Source: Gyrodactylus bullatarudis (Eukaryota; Platyhelminthes; Monogenea; Gyrodactylidea; Gyrodactylidae). Taken from it: DNA of 64,000 bases. Shown piece after piece: positions 50,001 through 61,919 of this stretch (position 1 is its first letter; the number at the start of each line of letters is the position of its first letter). The notes beneath the pieces are model-generated. The model had not been told where the DNA came from. It saw nothing but the letters and a program-made list of their open reading frames with translations, and searched no databases. The stretch is from assembly GCA_012064415.1 (NCBI GenBank), contig SSNU01000208.1, positions 959,725 through 1,023,724 on the forward strand, read 5' to 3'. The translations under genes and the position numbers were made by a program.

Positions 50001-53000
50001 CAACCTCATCTCTAACCAAAGGTTGATTGATGAACTTGTATGATTTTAAGCTTGTACCTACCTACCCCTATAAGTGTCATAGGATCTGAGAAAAGGTGGG
50101 GGAGAGATATATACATAAGATGAATTGATAGACAACAGATAATTGTTCTTCTCTTGAACGAGGCTCTACAGTCTGACTTTATGCTAATAGTAGTTATCTT
50201 TAGACAATTGAATTATTAAATGATTGATCGAGGGTTTAATGCCTCTGTGAATATTAATTTTGAACAACTAGAGAGAGAAATGCATTTCAACCTTGTATGG
50301 GAAATTAGACTAAAGCACTCTGGGTTAATGAGTTGGCAAGTTTCCAGACATTCCAAGCAGGCATGGAATAAATAATAAATTCTCTAATTTAGACAATTCT
50401 ATGCACGATATCTCCTCCACTGGAAACATGCTTTAATTGATTTATCTTTCGGCATTAGTTACAAATTAAAGAATAAACAAGGCACACTCTTTTTCACGTC
50501 CGAGATGAAATTCGATAATTTTATTCAATTAAAAATTCAACAAACACTAGTTGATCTGAACTACTCTTCAGGGAGAGGTCTCATATTTCCCTAGCTCTTA
50601 TATCCTTCCTTCACAATGTTCCCTGGACTAATACCCTAGCAATAGATTTTTAGTTCAACTTTTCTTCTTCTTCTTGAACTTGATGAATTGCTATTGAATC
50701 TTTGTGACAATGAAGTAAGAAGGCTCTCATTTAACTTCCACCAATTTCCAACCAATAAGAAATGATCGAAGAAATTCAACTTCCACACGATCCCAAAGAT
50801 CTAATTTAAATTGGTTATAATAAAAGCTAAAACTGATTCATGAAACAAGAAAAGAAATATTATTATTAAATCTGTACTATAATCTCTTTACATTAGAAAC
50901 TATACCACTAGAGGACTGAATTCTAAAACAAGGGGAGATAATTGTCTTTTCCCAGCTTATCTTCATCCATTCATCTATCTGTATTTCTCTCTTTTTTTCA
51001 TGGTAGTAAGATCCCCAATAATATAATAAAGAGGGAATTTCTTTTAATTCCGCATCCAACCAATCTATACTTCCCGTATGCGTTCCCTCTCTTTTCCTTT
51101 GAGTCTTGCAAGTGCCGAGTAGATAATTATCGGAATCAGTTAACTTCTTTTCATCCTTCCGATCGATTAGGTAGGAATATAGTAAGTGACTTTTTTAATC
51201 TTGATGGATTATCCTTGAACGATAGGAAAGGATACCATTTAATTTCTTTTCTCCATGATCCTTAGCAAAGGTCGTTGACTAAGCTATCTGTATTCAAGAT
51301 TCTAGTATTCGAATGATCTCTGGTTACACATGTTACACAAGAGAGATAGGCAACTGGTCTAATTCATCATCATTATGTATGTTTGAATGTGAGTGAATTA
51401 TGCAAATTAAAGATTCTCTGGACGATGATGGATCTCTCAGACTAGTCCTGTATATACCTCAGATACAACACCATGTTGATTGTATTGGAGGCATGAAAAA
51501 TTTCCTTACTTTTGGCAGTTTTAGAATTAGATTTTTCTTTATCAGAATCTATGTCTGAGAGGGTGCGGGTCAACCGTCTTGAGTAGGGCCTACAGGAGGG
51601 GGAATCTTTGATCTGCTTTCTTGAACTGACATTGTTTAGATAGAAGAAATCCAAGTTTATTATTATACAGTTCAGCCCCTGAAATAAAGCGGTTATTTTT
51701 CCAACATTATCAAGCATAGTCAAAGTGGAAGAAGAAATTAGAAATCATCTCAAAGAGCAATGTCCTTGAGTATCTATTGATTTAAAGTTGGGAAAAGATA
51801 GTTTTTCTCTCTTAAAACATATATCTTGCTGCAAGGCAATCTTGAGATTTATTTATTTAACTCGTTTTTTTCAGTTTTTGTTGTTGTTTTCCAAAATAAA
51901 GGTGATATTTTAATGTTCTTTTTTCTTTTTCTTCTTTCACCAACACACACACACGTACATCTTCCAGATGATAAAGGGCAAGGTTTATGATCTTGATAGT
52001 GTTAAGCGAAGGAAACAACAAGCACCAGTTGAAAATTGTCAGGATGAAACGAATAGACATGTTATTGACAACAGAAAGAGATTGACACAATCCATGCATG
52101 TCACAAGTAATGAAAAGGCAGATAAAATCTATGCTTATGCTGTGAAAATGGCAAACTCGCCAAGTAATCAGGCTTTTCATACGAATTCTCTAACATTTAT
52201 CAACAATCTTACTTGTAAGTAGATACAATAATATTACAACTATTTATGAAAATAAAAATATTTTCCTGATTTGTACTATGTAGATGTTGTTGTAAAAGAA
52301 AACATTTAATTAAAGATTTATAAGCAAATTACCCAAGATTGTTTCTATCCATCTCTTTTATTTACTACTTCTTAGTTTTGAGAATATCCTGACCAATGAA
52401 ATTCTAGAAAGATGATCCAACTGACCAATCAGATTCATTCATTCTAATCCTTGTGTTAAATATATCTTTTATTACTACTATTTCATGCATTTATAAAACA
52501 AACAAACTTTTTCTCTGCTTTTCTGAACAGCCAGAATAAAATAAAAAATTATTTTACTTCTCAAGCTACCAATAGTCAGCAAACTCTTGTCGAGGAGAAC
52601 ACCAGAATTGAATTAAATGTTGGCGGAAAGAAAAAGATTGCCGTCTTCAATAATAGGAATCTCAAGTTGTCTCTAGCCAATTTGAAGGAGCTATTCGAGA
52701 AGGCATTCTCTCTACAAGATTGGAATATAAAAGATTGCAAAATAGAGATTTATAATCGTGACCAGGAAACCTACATGCCCCTAGAAAATATCAGGTGAGT
52801 AATAATTTTGAATGAATGCACTTTTTTCTGGGACAGACTGAGAAATGTAGCAAATTTCAATCTGTAGTAACAGTAGCCATCATGTCTTTTTTTGCCAACT
52901 TATCCGTTATAATGGGAAATGTTGCAAACTGTTCTAATCGGAAGTGTATTTATTCTAACCAGCCAGCCAGCCAACAAGAAATCAATCATGAATATTTCTT

Positions 53001-56000
53001 TGGCTAAAATCTGTTCAGAGGATGGACATTTGATTTTCACTACAGTTGTATATAGATATCTTCATAGTTAGTTATTAAACAGTAAATTTGATCTCTGTTC
53101 ATGATAATAATATGAGGTTCACTGTCATTTCCTGGAGTTTACAAATGTAAACAAGGATTATTTTCTTTTTCCCTTTGACCTTAGTTTAGTTCAACCTACA
53201 TACATTTATTACAAGAAACCCTTTCTTCTCTCTAAACCGTAAACAAAAAAATTATGTCTTGCAAATAAATACTGTATCAACTTGGAATCTTAAGAGAATA
53301 GTTTATGATTTTTGCACGCATTCCAAAGTAGTCATGTCAACAACAAAAGTTTACAGCTAATAAAGAGTATTATTTTGTTTATTGGACAATAATACTTTGA
53401 GAAATTCTCAAGCTATCCCTCTGGTCGAAAGCTTCCATTAGTTATGCAATGATGAGAGTAATGTTGCTATAAGTGATTGGTAGTAAGGGAACAGATCTTT
53501 CTTCCCTTCGCACAATGGATCTTTAGAATTGATCAATGTTGCTACAAAAAAACCATCCCCTTTTTTTACTTCCCTCTAAACTAACTTGGGTTTAGAAGAC
53601 ATTAAAGTGCACATAAACCAGATTCTATCCCCTAATGCATTAGTTTGGAATATTTGATTTACTTTTTATTTCTACTTTTAGTTCTCCGGGTTCAATCTAC
53701 ACAAGACAAACAAAACTGTCTTGAATGATCATAATATATATTAAGACCCACTCTGATTCAAATTCATAGCCAGAAATAGAATATAGAGTACATAATATTT
53801 TCCCATGTTTCTCGATTATCCTCGATTATCAACTGGGGAAATTTCAACTAATTAATAATTCATGAGTTAACTTTTCTGGGATAGTACTCTATATAGATGG
53901 GAGAGGAAATGATAAATTCTACCTCATTATTCTGTTAGTATTCTTAATGGTTACTACTGTATTATTTTTAATATTAAAAAGAGATGAATTAATAGTTTTA
54001 TTTCCAATAACAATTATTATACAATAGTTTTGAATTGTTACAATGATGACATCCTCCCTTCGCGGATATGTTACAAACATCTATCGATTCTTTTTTTTAG
54101 TTTTCATGATTAATACAAGATATACAGGTTGAAAATGAGTGACTACTTTGCCCCATTGTCCTTGTACTAAATTAGAATTTTCAGCCATTGACCATCCAAG
54201 CATTTCGACGATGCTTTGTCATTACACACCTTCTTCAGTGCTACGATAAGCTCAACAAATGTAAAATACTATTTATGTAAAATTTTATGATCTCATACCT
54301 CTCATCAGTTTTGTCCAATCAGATTAGAGAATAGAATAATACAAGAACTATTTGACCTATGATTAATTATTCATCAGATTTATAACTTAACTTGCTTCTT
54401 TTGCCAATAAGTTGAATCCAACATTGCCCTTCATTAATGCAATTCATTAAACAATTTCTATTAAAAGTATCATTATTGCCAATTTCAAGAGCTTCATGAA
54501 TTAACCTCTTTGTAGATTAAGAATTTTTTGGCCCACTATTGTTGAGAACATGTTGAAAAACATATTACATTTATTATCCCTTCTTAAAATGTACTGTTTT
54601 AAACTTTAGATGAGAATACCAATGTTAACCATCTGTTTTAATAACTTCTATTAAAATCTACTAATTTTGGATCATTTTTTCTGTTCATGAGTTTGCGTAG
54701 TGACATGGATATTCTCTAGAGCTATGCAGCTTCATGGCATTCCCTTGACTTTACATTTCTATTGCTTATTCTGAAGGACTTTTTCAAATTGTTTTTCACG
54801 TATGAATTGATTTATTCTAATACTTTTTTATTCTCACTCTTTATTTCTTTCTTTCTCCCTTTCTGCTATGGAATTCGTATGGGGGGAAATAAAATGAGAG
54901 AATTCAGCTATTCGAATCCACATATTTTTCATTTTATTCTCTCTCCATTTTATATTTTTCATTTACAAATGAATAATTCAAAAACGGACGTCATCTAAGG
55001 TCAACAACAACAACATTCCCTCCTTCACCGTTCTATAATCATCCATGCATAACCGTGTAACAGAAAGAAGGATGAGGAGGAGGGGTGACAGTTTTTCTTC
55101 CAGAGAGAAGAACCAAACTGTAGGTATCATTATAATAATTATCAACATTGAGGAGACCAATTCTAACCTCATTTCTTCAATATGTATGTATTAATGATCT
55201 CTCTCTCTCTTTCCCCAAAAGACAATTAACTGACTGTTCAATTCTCCGCCTGGTCCCCACCAAAATGGATTCTCAAATGAGACTAACAAACGACACCACA
55301 GCCAATCAATATACCCAAGTAATTTGAATTCAAATTAGAAATTGAGTAGTGGAATCAAAAATAATTCCTTCCTTCTCATGTAGAAATCGAATTTGTACTC
55401 AAGTGAAAAGCTGAGGTCACCACAAAATGGAAGGGGAGAGAACTACTTTGTACTGGCCAAGTCACCCATAAACGGAGAGTATCCAATGGGTCAAAGTAAC
55501 CAGAATCCCCTGATCAAGAATGACAGTTGCACGTGTCCAATAGATCATCATAGAGAAAGTGAGTTTTTACATTCAAATTTACTCTGATTGGTTAACCCAA
55601 TTCATTCGGAAATATTCTCGCGTGTTTTTTTAATGATCTAATTATTATATGTACATATGTTTATCTTGTATCATTATTATTATTATTGAAATAATCTCAC
55701 TTGAAGTAATTGATTCCCACATGTATAATTATCGATCAAAAGATCAACTTCTTAATGATAATATCCATGGTAATGTAGATGCTCGTTTCATCTTCACTCT
55801 TGTTTACCTTTTGTATTCATTCATTTCTAACCCTCGAATGTGAAGAAAAGACGATGTAAAGTATTCCTTTCTAGCTGTATTATGGATGGATAGTTTAGTT
55901 TGTTAATCAAGATGAAAATTAAATCTAATTAACAGGATTTAGAATGATCTATCTGTACTGTTTATGAATTCTGGATTTAAACGTATTCGCTACACTTTTT

Positions 56001-59000
56001 GTTGCATTAAATAAAACATGAAAAGATTGATAAAGCTTTAAATCTCTTTCGATTAGATGAGGTGCAAAAAGTGACCTCACCGAATACAAATGTAGCCTTC
56101 CAACAGGGACATGTCATCTATGCATATCCGGGCCAATTGGTTCAAATTGGCAATAACATTTTCCAAATTCCCCACAAGAGCAATTCAACCTCTCCCAACG
56201 TCAACAATACAGTCCAAATGTATGAAAACGAGAATGATAAATGCCCCAAAAGACATGTAGCCAAAATAGATGGCAACAAGATTTGCGGAGGGGAATCCAT
56301 CAACTTGGAATTGGTCGATTGTCACAATCAAAACTCGACCCTGAGTAATTCCAGTCTTGACAGTGCCTATTCGACGCGAAGTAGTAAGTTCACTGAGGGG
56401 TAAATAGACTTTAGATCTAAATCTAATTTTATTACAAGATACGAGTTCCGAGATGAACCGAGTACCCACGCATCCAGTTATGCACCAGAGACTCTCAAAC
56501 TACCATCAGGAGATGAAAAAGTTAAAGTCAGAAATCCTCACCCTACGCACAATGCACAAGGATGCCCTTGGCAACTTTAACACCGACATGACCCTCATAC
56601 GAAAATCAATGCAGCAACTTTCCTTGCATCTCAGGGAGATCCCCAACACAAAGAACCGAATAAAATTATCCCAAATGAGCAGTGCATTACGCCAGAATGT
56701 CTACCTTACAAAGAGGAATCGTACCAGATTAACTGAGTGGATGAACGACCTCGAGGTTGTCATCAACAACCTGCGTGAAGATGCCCTCTCCAAGTGGTAT
56801 CGCATCAATAACGATGAGGTCGAAGTTTTTGAACGACAACTCTCCCACCTCGTAGAGAATTTGACAAAGCAAAAAAGTGAGCCCTAGATCAAATTTCATT
56901 GAGTTTCAAAAATTACCAGGTCGAATTTATTGTAACTTTTCTTAGAGCTTCATTGGCAATATTACCCCAAGAATGAAATTATCTTAAATGTCTCATCGAA
57001 ATAAAATTACAAATATTTTATAGAATGAAAATATAGTAAGAAGTAAGATGACATCACTGATCTGTGGAATGAAGAGAATTTCTTTATCAATCACGATTAA
57101 ACCAGATCTTCGTGTGTCAGAAAGAACTATACAAATTCCCCTATATACTACTCTGGCCTTTTCTCTTCATCTTCTGTTATTTAATGTTTAGTTTTTTGAG
57201 TGATTTTTCAGCTTGCATTCTCTTCTTTCTATGGAACCTGATACAATTTCATTTTAATAGTGAAGTTTGCTGATGAAGCTTTAGACTACATAATTTTAAA
57301 ATGCAAATATAAGTGGTTTTTTGGACGATTTATAAATTTAAAATTACTTGAATCTCTACTGTATAATAAATCAAGTTCTTTCCAAACTATAAAAGCTTGC
57401 AGGTCTGACAATGGTAATAAATGAATAATTTTATTTATTGCACAGAAAAAATCCCTGAACTTAGAGAAGTATGGGAAGACATGAAGAAGCTGGAGAATAA
57501 CGAGCGAATAACAATCTCAGAGTACCTTGAAAATGATGAGAATCGCCTGGATCAGGACATTCAAAAGTGTCGCAAGATGAACTCAACCCTATTCACAATA
57601 AAACGATTGAGTAATGTGAATAAAAAGAAGAGCAACTTGTACCAAAAGATATCCATGCATACAATAAAAGATCCAAAGGTGGAAGATCATCAAAATTTAT
57701 TTGAGATGATAAATGCAATTCATCCGGATCATAATCAGCGAGTTTGTGCAATCAATGTAGGTTTCCCAATTATCATTAATTTAATATATATACTTGAAAG
57801 TAGTTGGGTAAATAAAAAAATAACAAATACGTAATATCTTCACAGAAATATCAGAACATTATTGAGAAGAAGAAAAAAATCCTAAATCAAAGCATCAATC
57901 TCAACGAGGAGAACCCTGGAGCATTGAAATCCTTCAAGAAGAACCTCGAGGATCATGTGATTTATGAGGCGTTCCGAGAAAAGTCCAGGAATCCCTATTT
58001 ACATGACCAAATTGACTTTGAAATGTCCGATGTTGACTCAGAAATCGGTGATAAATCTGAACAGGATGATTCCGATTGCGATGCAGATGACCAGTTTTGC
58101 CTTATTAACCAACAAACAACACAGGTTAGTACACATGTATTGTTGAACGAAACTCTTCTGTCTGCATTATTTAAAATCTACATATACAAGAAGGAAATCT
58201 ATAACTTTCCCAAGGTTATTTTGTTAAGTATCGATTTAATTTACAGACAAATTTCTCTCCAGAATAAATTTCAGAATTATACTTTAGGCAGAAATATTTC
58301 TTTCTGTTGTATTGGTATTCAGATGAAAATGGCAAGTGAATAATAACGTATGTCTATATATGATCCTTAACTCGAGATCATGATTTCTTCTTATTACCAT
58401 TTTCTGTCTTGAAACTCTCTCTTCTTCTGTGTCTACGCCTACAAGTTAGGCTAGCCTATTTTGAATTTTTATTTTCAACGTTTTAAACACGTCGTTCCAC
58501 CCCTAGCAAGACTGCTCAGAATGCCCCCGTTAGTTAGAGTGACATCTCTGTTTTCTGTATGTTTTTTTTTCAAGACATGTAAATGTAGATGGTGATAGAT
58601 TTGTAGCCAGACAAATCTGTTAATAAATCTTTGTGTCTCACACTCTTTGTCTCACTTTCCAAATTTGTCTTAGACTTTATCCATTGTACAACTGGAAAAG
58701 AAGGTATAAAAACACAAACACATCTGGAATCGACTTTTTTCTCCTTTACTTCTTGCTTGCTTGCTTGTACATCAGAAGAAAAAGTAATTGACATTCACAG
58801 AGATGGATAGATAGACAGAGAGTTCAAGTTTTGATTTATCTCTTATTCGTCTGATCGATAAGGAGCCCTAATCTACCTCTTCGTCTAGAGCCTAATTTTT
58901 AAAAAAGATAGGAATTGAAATTTCAATGACTTTATCTCCCTATCTCTCTCTACTAAGTATCCGAGGAAAGATCAAGATGGAATACTTTAGGATACATAAA

Positions 59001-59984
59001 CATTTTAATTACTTTTCTGGAATTGAAATTCTATCTCTGATAGTACTCTAGAATGATTTGTTTATTTTTCCATTAATATCATCCATAACCTCATAATGCA
59101 TGCGAGTGTGTGTGTGTGTACGTCCGTTTTAATAGATCAAAATTTAACTTAGCAATCACTACAACAATACAAAAAGATGAAAATACTATTTATAATGATA
59201 ATACAAAATAAAACAGTAGGATCCACTTATTCTAATCCCCTTCATATGTACTTATAATACTTACTACGATAAAACTGTCTTAAAGTAGGTAAACATCCAT
59301 CTATTTTTTGTTTAAAAGTACTTTCTGGTGGGAATTAATCAACATGGCCTTATTACAACTGGATTGGCGAACCTTTTGGTCCTAATATGAATGATATTTT
59401 ATATTCATTAAAAACACTTTTAACAGAATGAATGTAGTAAAATTTAATGAATTGAGTAGTAGTACAACATTCATTGAGAACTATATAATAAATCAATAAA
59501 ATATGAAAATTATTAGGGTCAAGAGGAGTCAAATACTCTGGAGAGGAAGAAGCGTGTCCTTAACACGATCCTAAAGACCAATAATAACAATAACAATAAT
59601 GGCAATAGCGGTCATTCTCAAACCCATACCCGGCAACGAGAACGTCTTGTATTTTCGAAGCATGTCCTCATTGAAGATGGTACAGAGACAACAGAACTGA
59701 ACTGTCCTATGTCCGATATTGACGACCAGATATCTCTGCATGATGGAAATGACTCCGGTATCGGTTTCTCCTCCTCAATAAAGCAAAATTCATCTCTCCT
59801 CATGAATACTACCCCTAATAATAATAATCCCAGTTATAACAATCCATGGAGACCCCTAACAGGCTTTCATCCGGGCAATAAGGTTGTTGATGAATTTCCC
59901 AAGATTCGTTCATTGCCAAAGGTACAGGGGGACAGTCAGCAGCATAATAGCTGTCAGAGTAAACCCAGGTCGATAATTCTATGA
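31363..59984 (+). CDS. SKT/p140Cap (KIAA1217/SRCIN1)-like scaffold protein
   Basis: A 1056 aa cytoskeletal scaffold assembled from twelve exons, all GT-AG and in frame: 31363-31540, 47133-47443, 49134-49244, 51968-52214, 52566-52794, 55222-55318, 55384-55558, 56057-56383, 56439-56876, 57446-57756, 57846-58124 and 59517-59984. Exons 5-6 encode a beta-grasp-like domain (TRIELNVGG, NLKELFEKAF, then IEIYNRDQETYMPLENIRQL) that matches the N-terminal domain of vertebrate SKT and p140Cap. Exon 9 encodes long coiled-coil helices (EMKKLKSEILTLRTMHK, then a run of basic/hydrophobic heptads to about residue 700) as in the AIP3-type region. The tail is Ser/Asn-rich. In vertebrates these proteins act at adhesions, synapses and the actin cortex. 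Intron 1 is 15.6 kb. The exon 4-5 junction has an alternative (donor at 52219, acceptor ending 52530) that is also open. Confidence 0.75.
32410..32530 (-). mobile_element. Penelope-like element, decayed 3' fragment (copy 3)
   Basis: Shares AAAAACAC, then CACATAAGCCAAGGTAGTTA with the 3' ends of the elements at 48003 and 49450, in the same order. On the minus strand it still hints at the conserved final peptide (LQLPWPM in the others). Similarity is low and the GIY-YIG part is not recognisable here. Confidence 0.45.
32709..33183 (-). CDS. Possible nested antisense gene, unknown function
   Basis: A minus-strand frame from 33183 encodes MYTLLSVKCKTFPLKKEG through KPEFDSTYGPGNKIKTNP to ELEYIRN. 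It can be spliced in phase to a second open segment (32905-32709) ending in a basic tail with FRPRLRRIAVSAYLYRNR. The total is about 135 aa, with no recognised domain. Support is the richer composition compared with the surrounding intron, the matching phase and the plausible CTTAAAAG acceptor; the donor is weak (AGTCATC or AGTCAATG). It lies inside intron 1 of the SKT-like gene on the opposite strand. Confidence 0.28.
47040..47081. repeat. (TA)n microsatellite, about 20 units
   Basis: An uninterrupted run of about 42 alternating T and A bases, about 50 bp before the acceptor of exon 2 of the SKT-like gene. Such tracts are length-variable. Confidence 0.95.
48003..48400 (-). mobile_element. 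Penelope-like retroelement, 3' fragment with GIY-YIG endonuclease remains (copy 1)
   Basis: On the minus strand it reads RKLSTRAEDHLKKDTAVTRH, then LRQEDHKASISNFSILYKNP, then AWVKEKILINLYKPNLCF, ending LQLPWPM and a stop. This is the order seen at the end of Penelope-like polyproteins: the R...H of a GIY-YIG endonuclease, an AVTRH helix, and the closing glutamate helix with KPNL. The first part of the endonuclease (GIY strand) is disrupted and no reverse transcriptase remains, so it is a dead 5'-truncated copy. It lies in intron 2 of the SKT-like gene in antisense orientation. Confidence 0.75.
48594..48628. repeat. (CT)n microsatellite
   Basis: A CT-rich tract with a central uninterrupted run of CT repeats and two GCTC interruptions, in intron 2 of the SKT-like gene. 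Confidence 0.9.
49450..50090 (-). mobile_element. Penelope-like retroelement, 3' fragment with RT thumb and GIY-YIG remains (copy 2)
   Basis: The longest of three related copies. On the minus strand it has MKLNFKGDGFSNDVRRKLNN and LIEQHYDNIQLKIVF, a region typical of the C-terminal RT/linker part of Penelope-like proteins. A GIY-YIG core follows: IYKFQCDCGT, one in-frame stop, YIGRTIRKLSKRSHDHL, then TAVTRHLKNENHAASISNFS and the ending LQLPWPM. Stop codons and a frame change between the two blocks show it is a pseudogene. No hammerhead motif was found beside it. It lies in intron 3 of the SKT-like gene, antisense to it, about 1.4 kb from copy 1. Confidence 0.8.
51510..51678 (-). other. Exon-like antisense segment, unknown
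   Basis: On the minus strand a good acceptor (GCTTTATTTCAG) and a good donor (GTAAGG) frame an open 169 nt whose middle reads SSRKQIKDSPSCRPYSRRLT and then SDIDSDKEKSNSKTAK, a Ser/Lys/Arg-rich composition typical of coding sequence. I could not link it to other exons. It lies in intron 3 of the SKT-like gene. It may be one exon of a nested gene or chance. Confidence 0.25.
54181..54332. mobile_element. Fold-back repeat family A, diverged copy
   Basis: Shares with the GAD-intron copy, in the same order, TCAGCCAT, CCATCCAA, CTTCAGTG, ACGA(C/T)AAGCTCA, ATGATCTCAT and CCAATCAGATTAGAGA. The inner part differs and the right arm is missing, so the copy is older and truncated. It lies in intron 5 of the SKT-like gene. 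Confidence 0.7.
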
Positions 59985-61919
59985 TGCCTGATGTCTTTTG
60001 AATAGTTCCGCCCCTCATAACATGAACATTGATTTTCTTTCTCTCTTTCTCTCTCTCTTTGACACACTAAAGTATATATAATTTGTATCCTTGTTATTGT
60101 TATTGCATATTAAAATTCTATTGTTAATCTGATTCAAATGACAATGTATTTTTATTGTATAATAATAAAATAAGAAACTAATAATAATTTATCAAATTGT
60201 ATTCATCATCATGAGAGACTTGTTGTGAAAAAAAAACAATAAAATGTAGGAATAATTAGGATTTTAGCATGCTAACCAGAGTTATTTAGAGAAGGGTGGT
60301 TTTTCGATATTTTGAATACCAATTTGCTGTAGATTTCAATCATAGATGCAATAATTTGGTCGATAACTCTCATTGCTTACAAGATACAATTAGTTCTGGA
60401 GTAAAAAATTCTTTTCCTATGAGTGATTAATGTCAATAAAATAATAATAAGGAAAGTAATAAGTACATTTCCCATAAGAATCTATGGTATTTTCAAGTGA
60501 TCCAGGAAACCATTTAATCTTCATGGTTTGCTTAACCCTAGGACGAAATCTCGGGTTATTTTTCACCCCATTTGTATTGAAACCCGCAAATAAATATTTC
60601 GGACGAGGGTTTAAAAAGAACAGAACTTCCAACAAGAAAAATATTACAACCCCTCCCCCATAAAATTTTTACGAAATGTAGGCTAGGGAAATATTTGCTA
60701 ATTCTTTTTGCCCACTGTATAAAATAAAGAGTTGGAAGGAAACAATTAAAAAGATTGTTGCGTTAACCATAGTGTAGGGGTTGTGGATATGACGCATAAT
60801 TCGCATACAGAGTAAAACAATCGATCAAAAGTTAAATTATGGGTCTTGTACATGTTTAACATGCTTTTTCCATGTATTTTAATATCTTGTGGGCAGGGTT
60901 GGGTATTATTACATTACACTCGGTGTATTAACCATGCAAATCTCTTCTACACACTACGTGCATTTATGAATGAGGCATATGAATATGAATGTAACTCGGA
61001 TAACTCTTTGTGTACTATAAAATTTCAAATAAATTTACATGTGTGTACATACATGGGTTTAAGTATAAACGAGAGAGAGAGAGAGAGAATACATTTCCCT
61101 TGATATTGTAATATACATAACATTTACAAAGAATTTATTTCTTTGTATTATTTTACCCTTTTCTGTTGCTGTAACATTCGCGGTGTACAAGGTATTTATT
61201 ATCATTTTATGTACAATGTAGCTTGGGTGGGTTTGGAGAAAATCAATCAATAGAGAAATAAAAAAGCATTTAGATTATCTAGCTAGCTGTTCCCATTCGA
61301 GGTTTGTCCTCTCTTCATCATTACTCCTTTTATTACCATCTTGAGAAAATTATCATCTTGTATTATTTATTCTAATAAAAAGGAGGGGTTTCTGCTGTAC
61401 TTTTCCCATAAAATCCCAAATTATTATTTCGGGTAGGCAAATTGACAAATTTAGGTTTCTTATCTAACCAAAAACAACTGAAAAACAATGGAATTTCCTT
61501 ATCATTAAGAAGAAGAGGAAAAGTAAATCTGCTTGATTGTTCCCTTCACAAGGAGAAAGACAGGCTTCCCACTTGAGAGGATGCCGAACTTTAACATAAA
61601 ATGAATAGTATATGGCTTTCGGCTGGGAATTGTGAATTGAAATCCCTTGAATTATCGATTGTATTGCAAATAAATCTTGTCAAACTAAACTAGAGAGGGA
61701 AGAAGATAGTGATGACTTTGCCTTTTGCTTATTCTATGATTCTCCAAGTATCCACACATCCATAACTTCCATGTGTGTGCAGGTAAATCAACCAATAAGA
61801 TTTAGGCTCTCCCTCATTGGCCGAGAGAAATTCAACGTGGAACATTATAAGCAGGCTGATGGAGAGGAAGAGAGATATTATTCATTCTTTCCCATCAAAT
61901 GCAATTCTAGAATTATCCA
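59985..61919. other. Intergenic region before the collagen galactosyltransferase
   Basis: Holds the SKT-like 3' UTR and the downstream promoter. AATAAA-type signals occur near 60164 and 60238. A short (GA)n run lies at 61069-61087. No gene was recognised. Confidence 0.55.
61792..61820. promoter_or_regulatory. Paired CCAAT boxes upstream of the galactosyltransferase
   Basis: CCAAT at 61792-61796 and inverted ATTGG at 61816-61820, about 100-130 bp before the start codon at 61920. The arrangement resembles that upstream of the SKT-like gene and near the NRBF2-like gene. Candidate NF-Y sites, inferred from sequence. Confidence 0.4.

Noticed and set aside
60537..60560. GGACGAAAT stretch examined as a second hammerhead
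   Set aside because: No CTGATGA core or matching stem is nearby.
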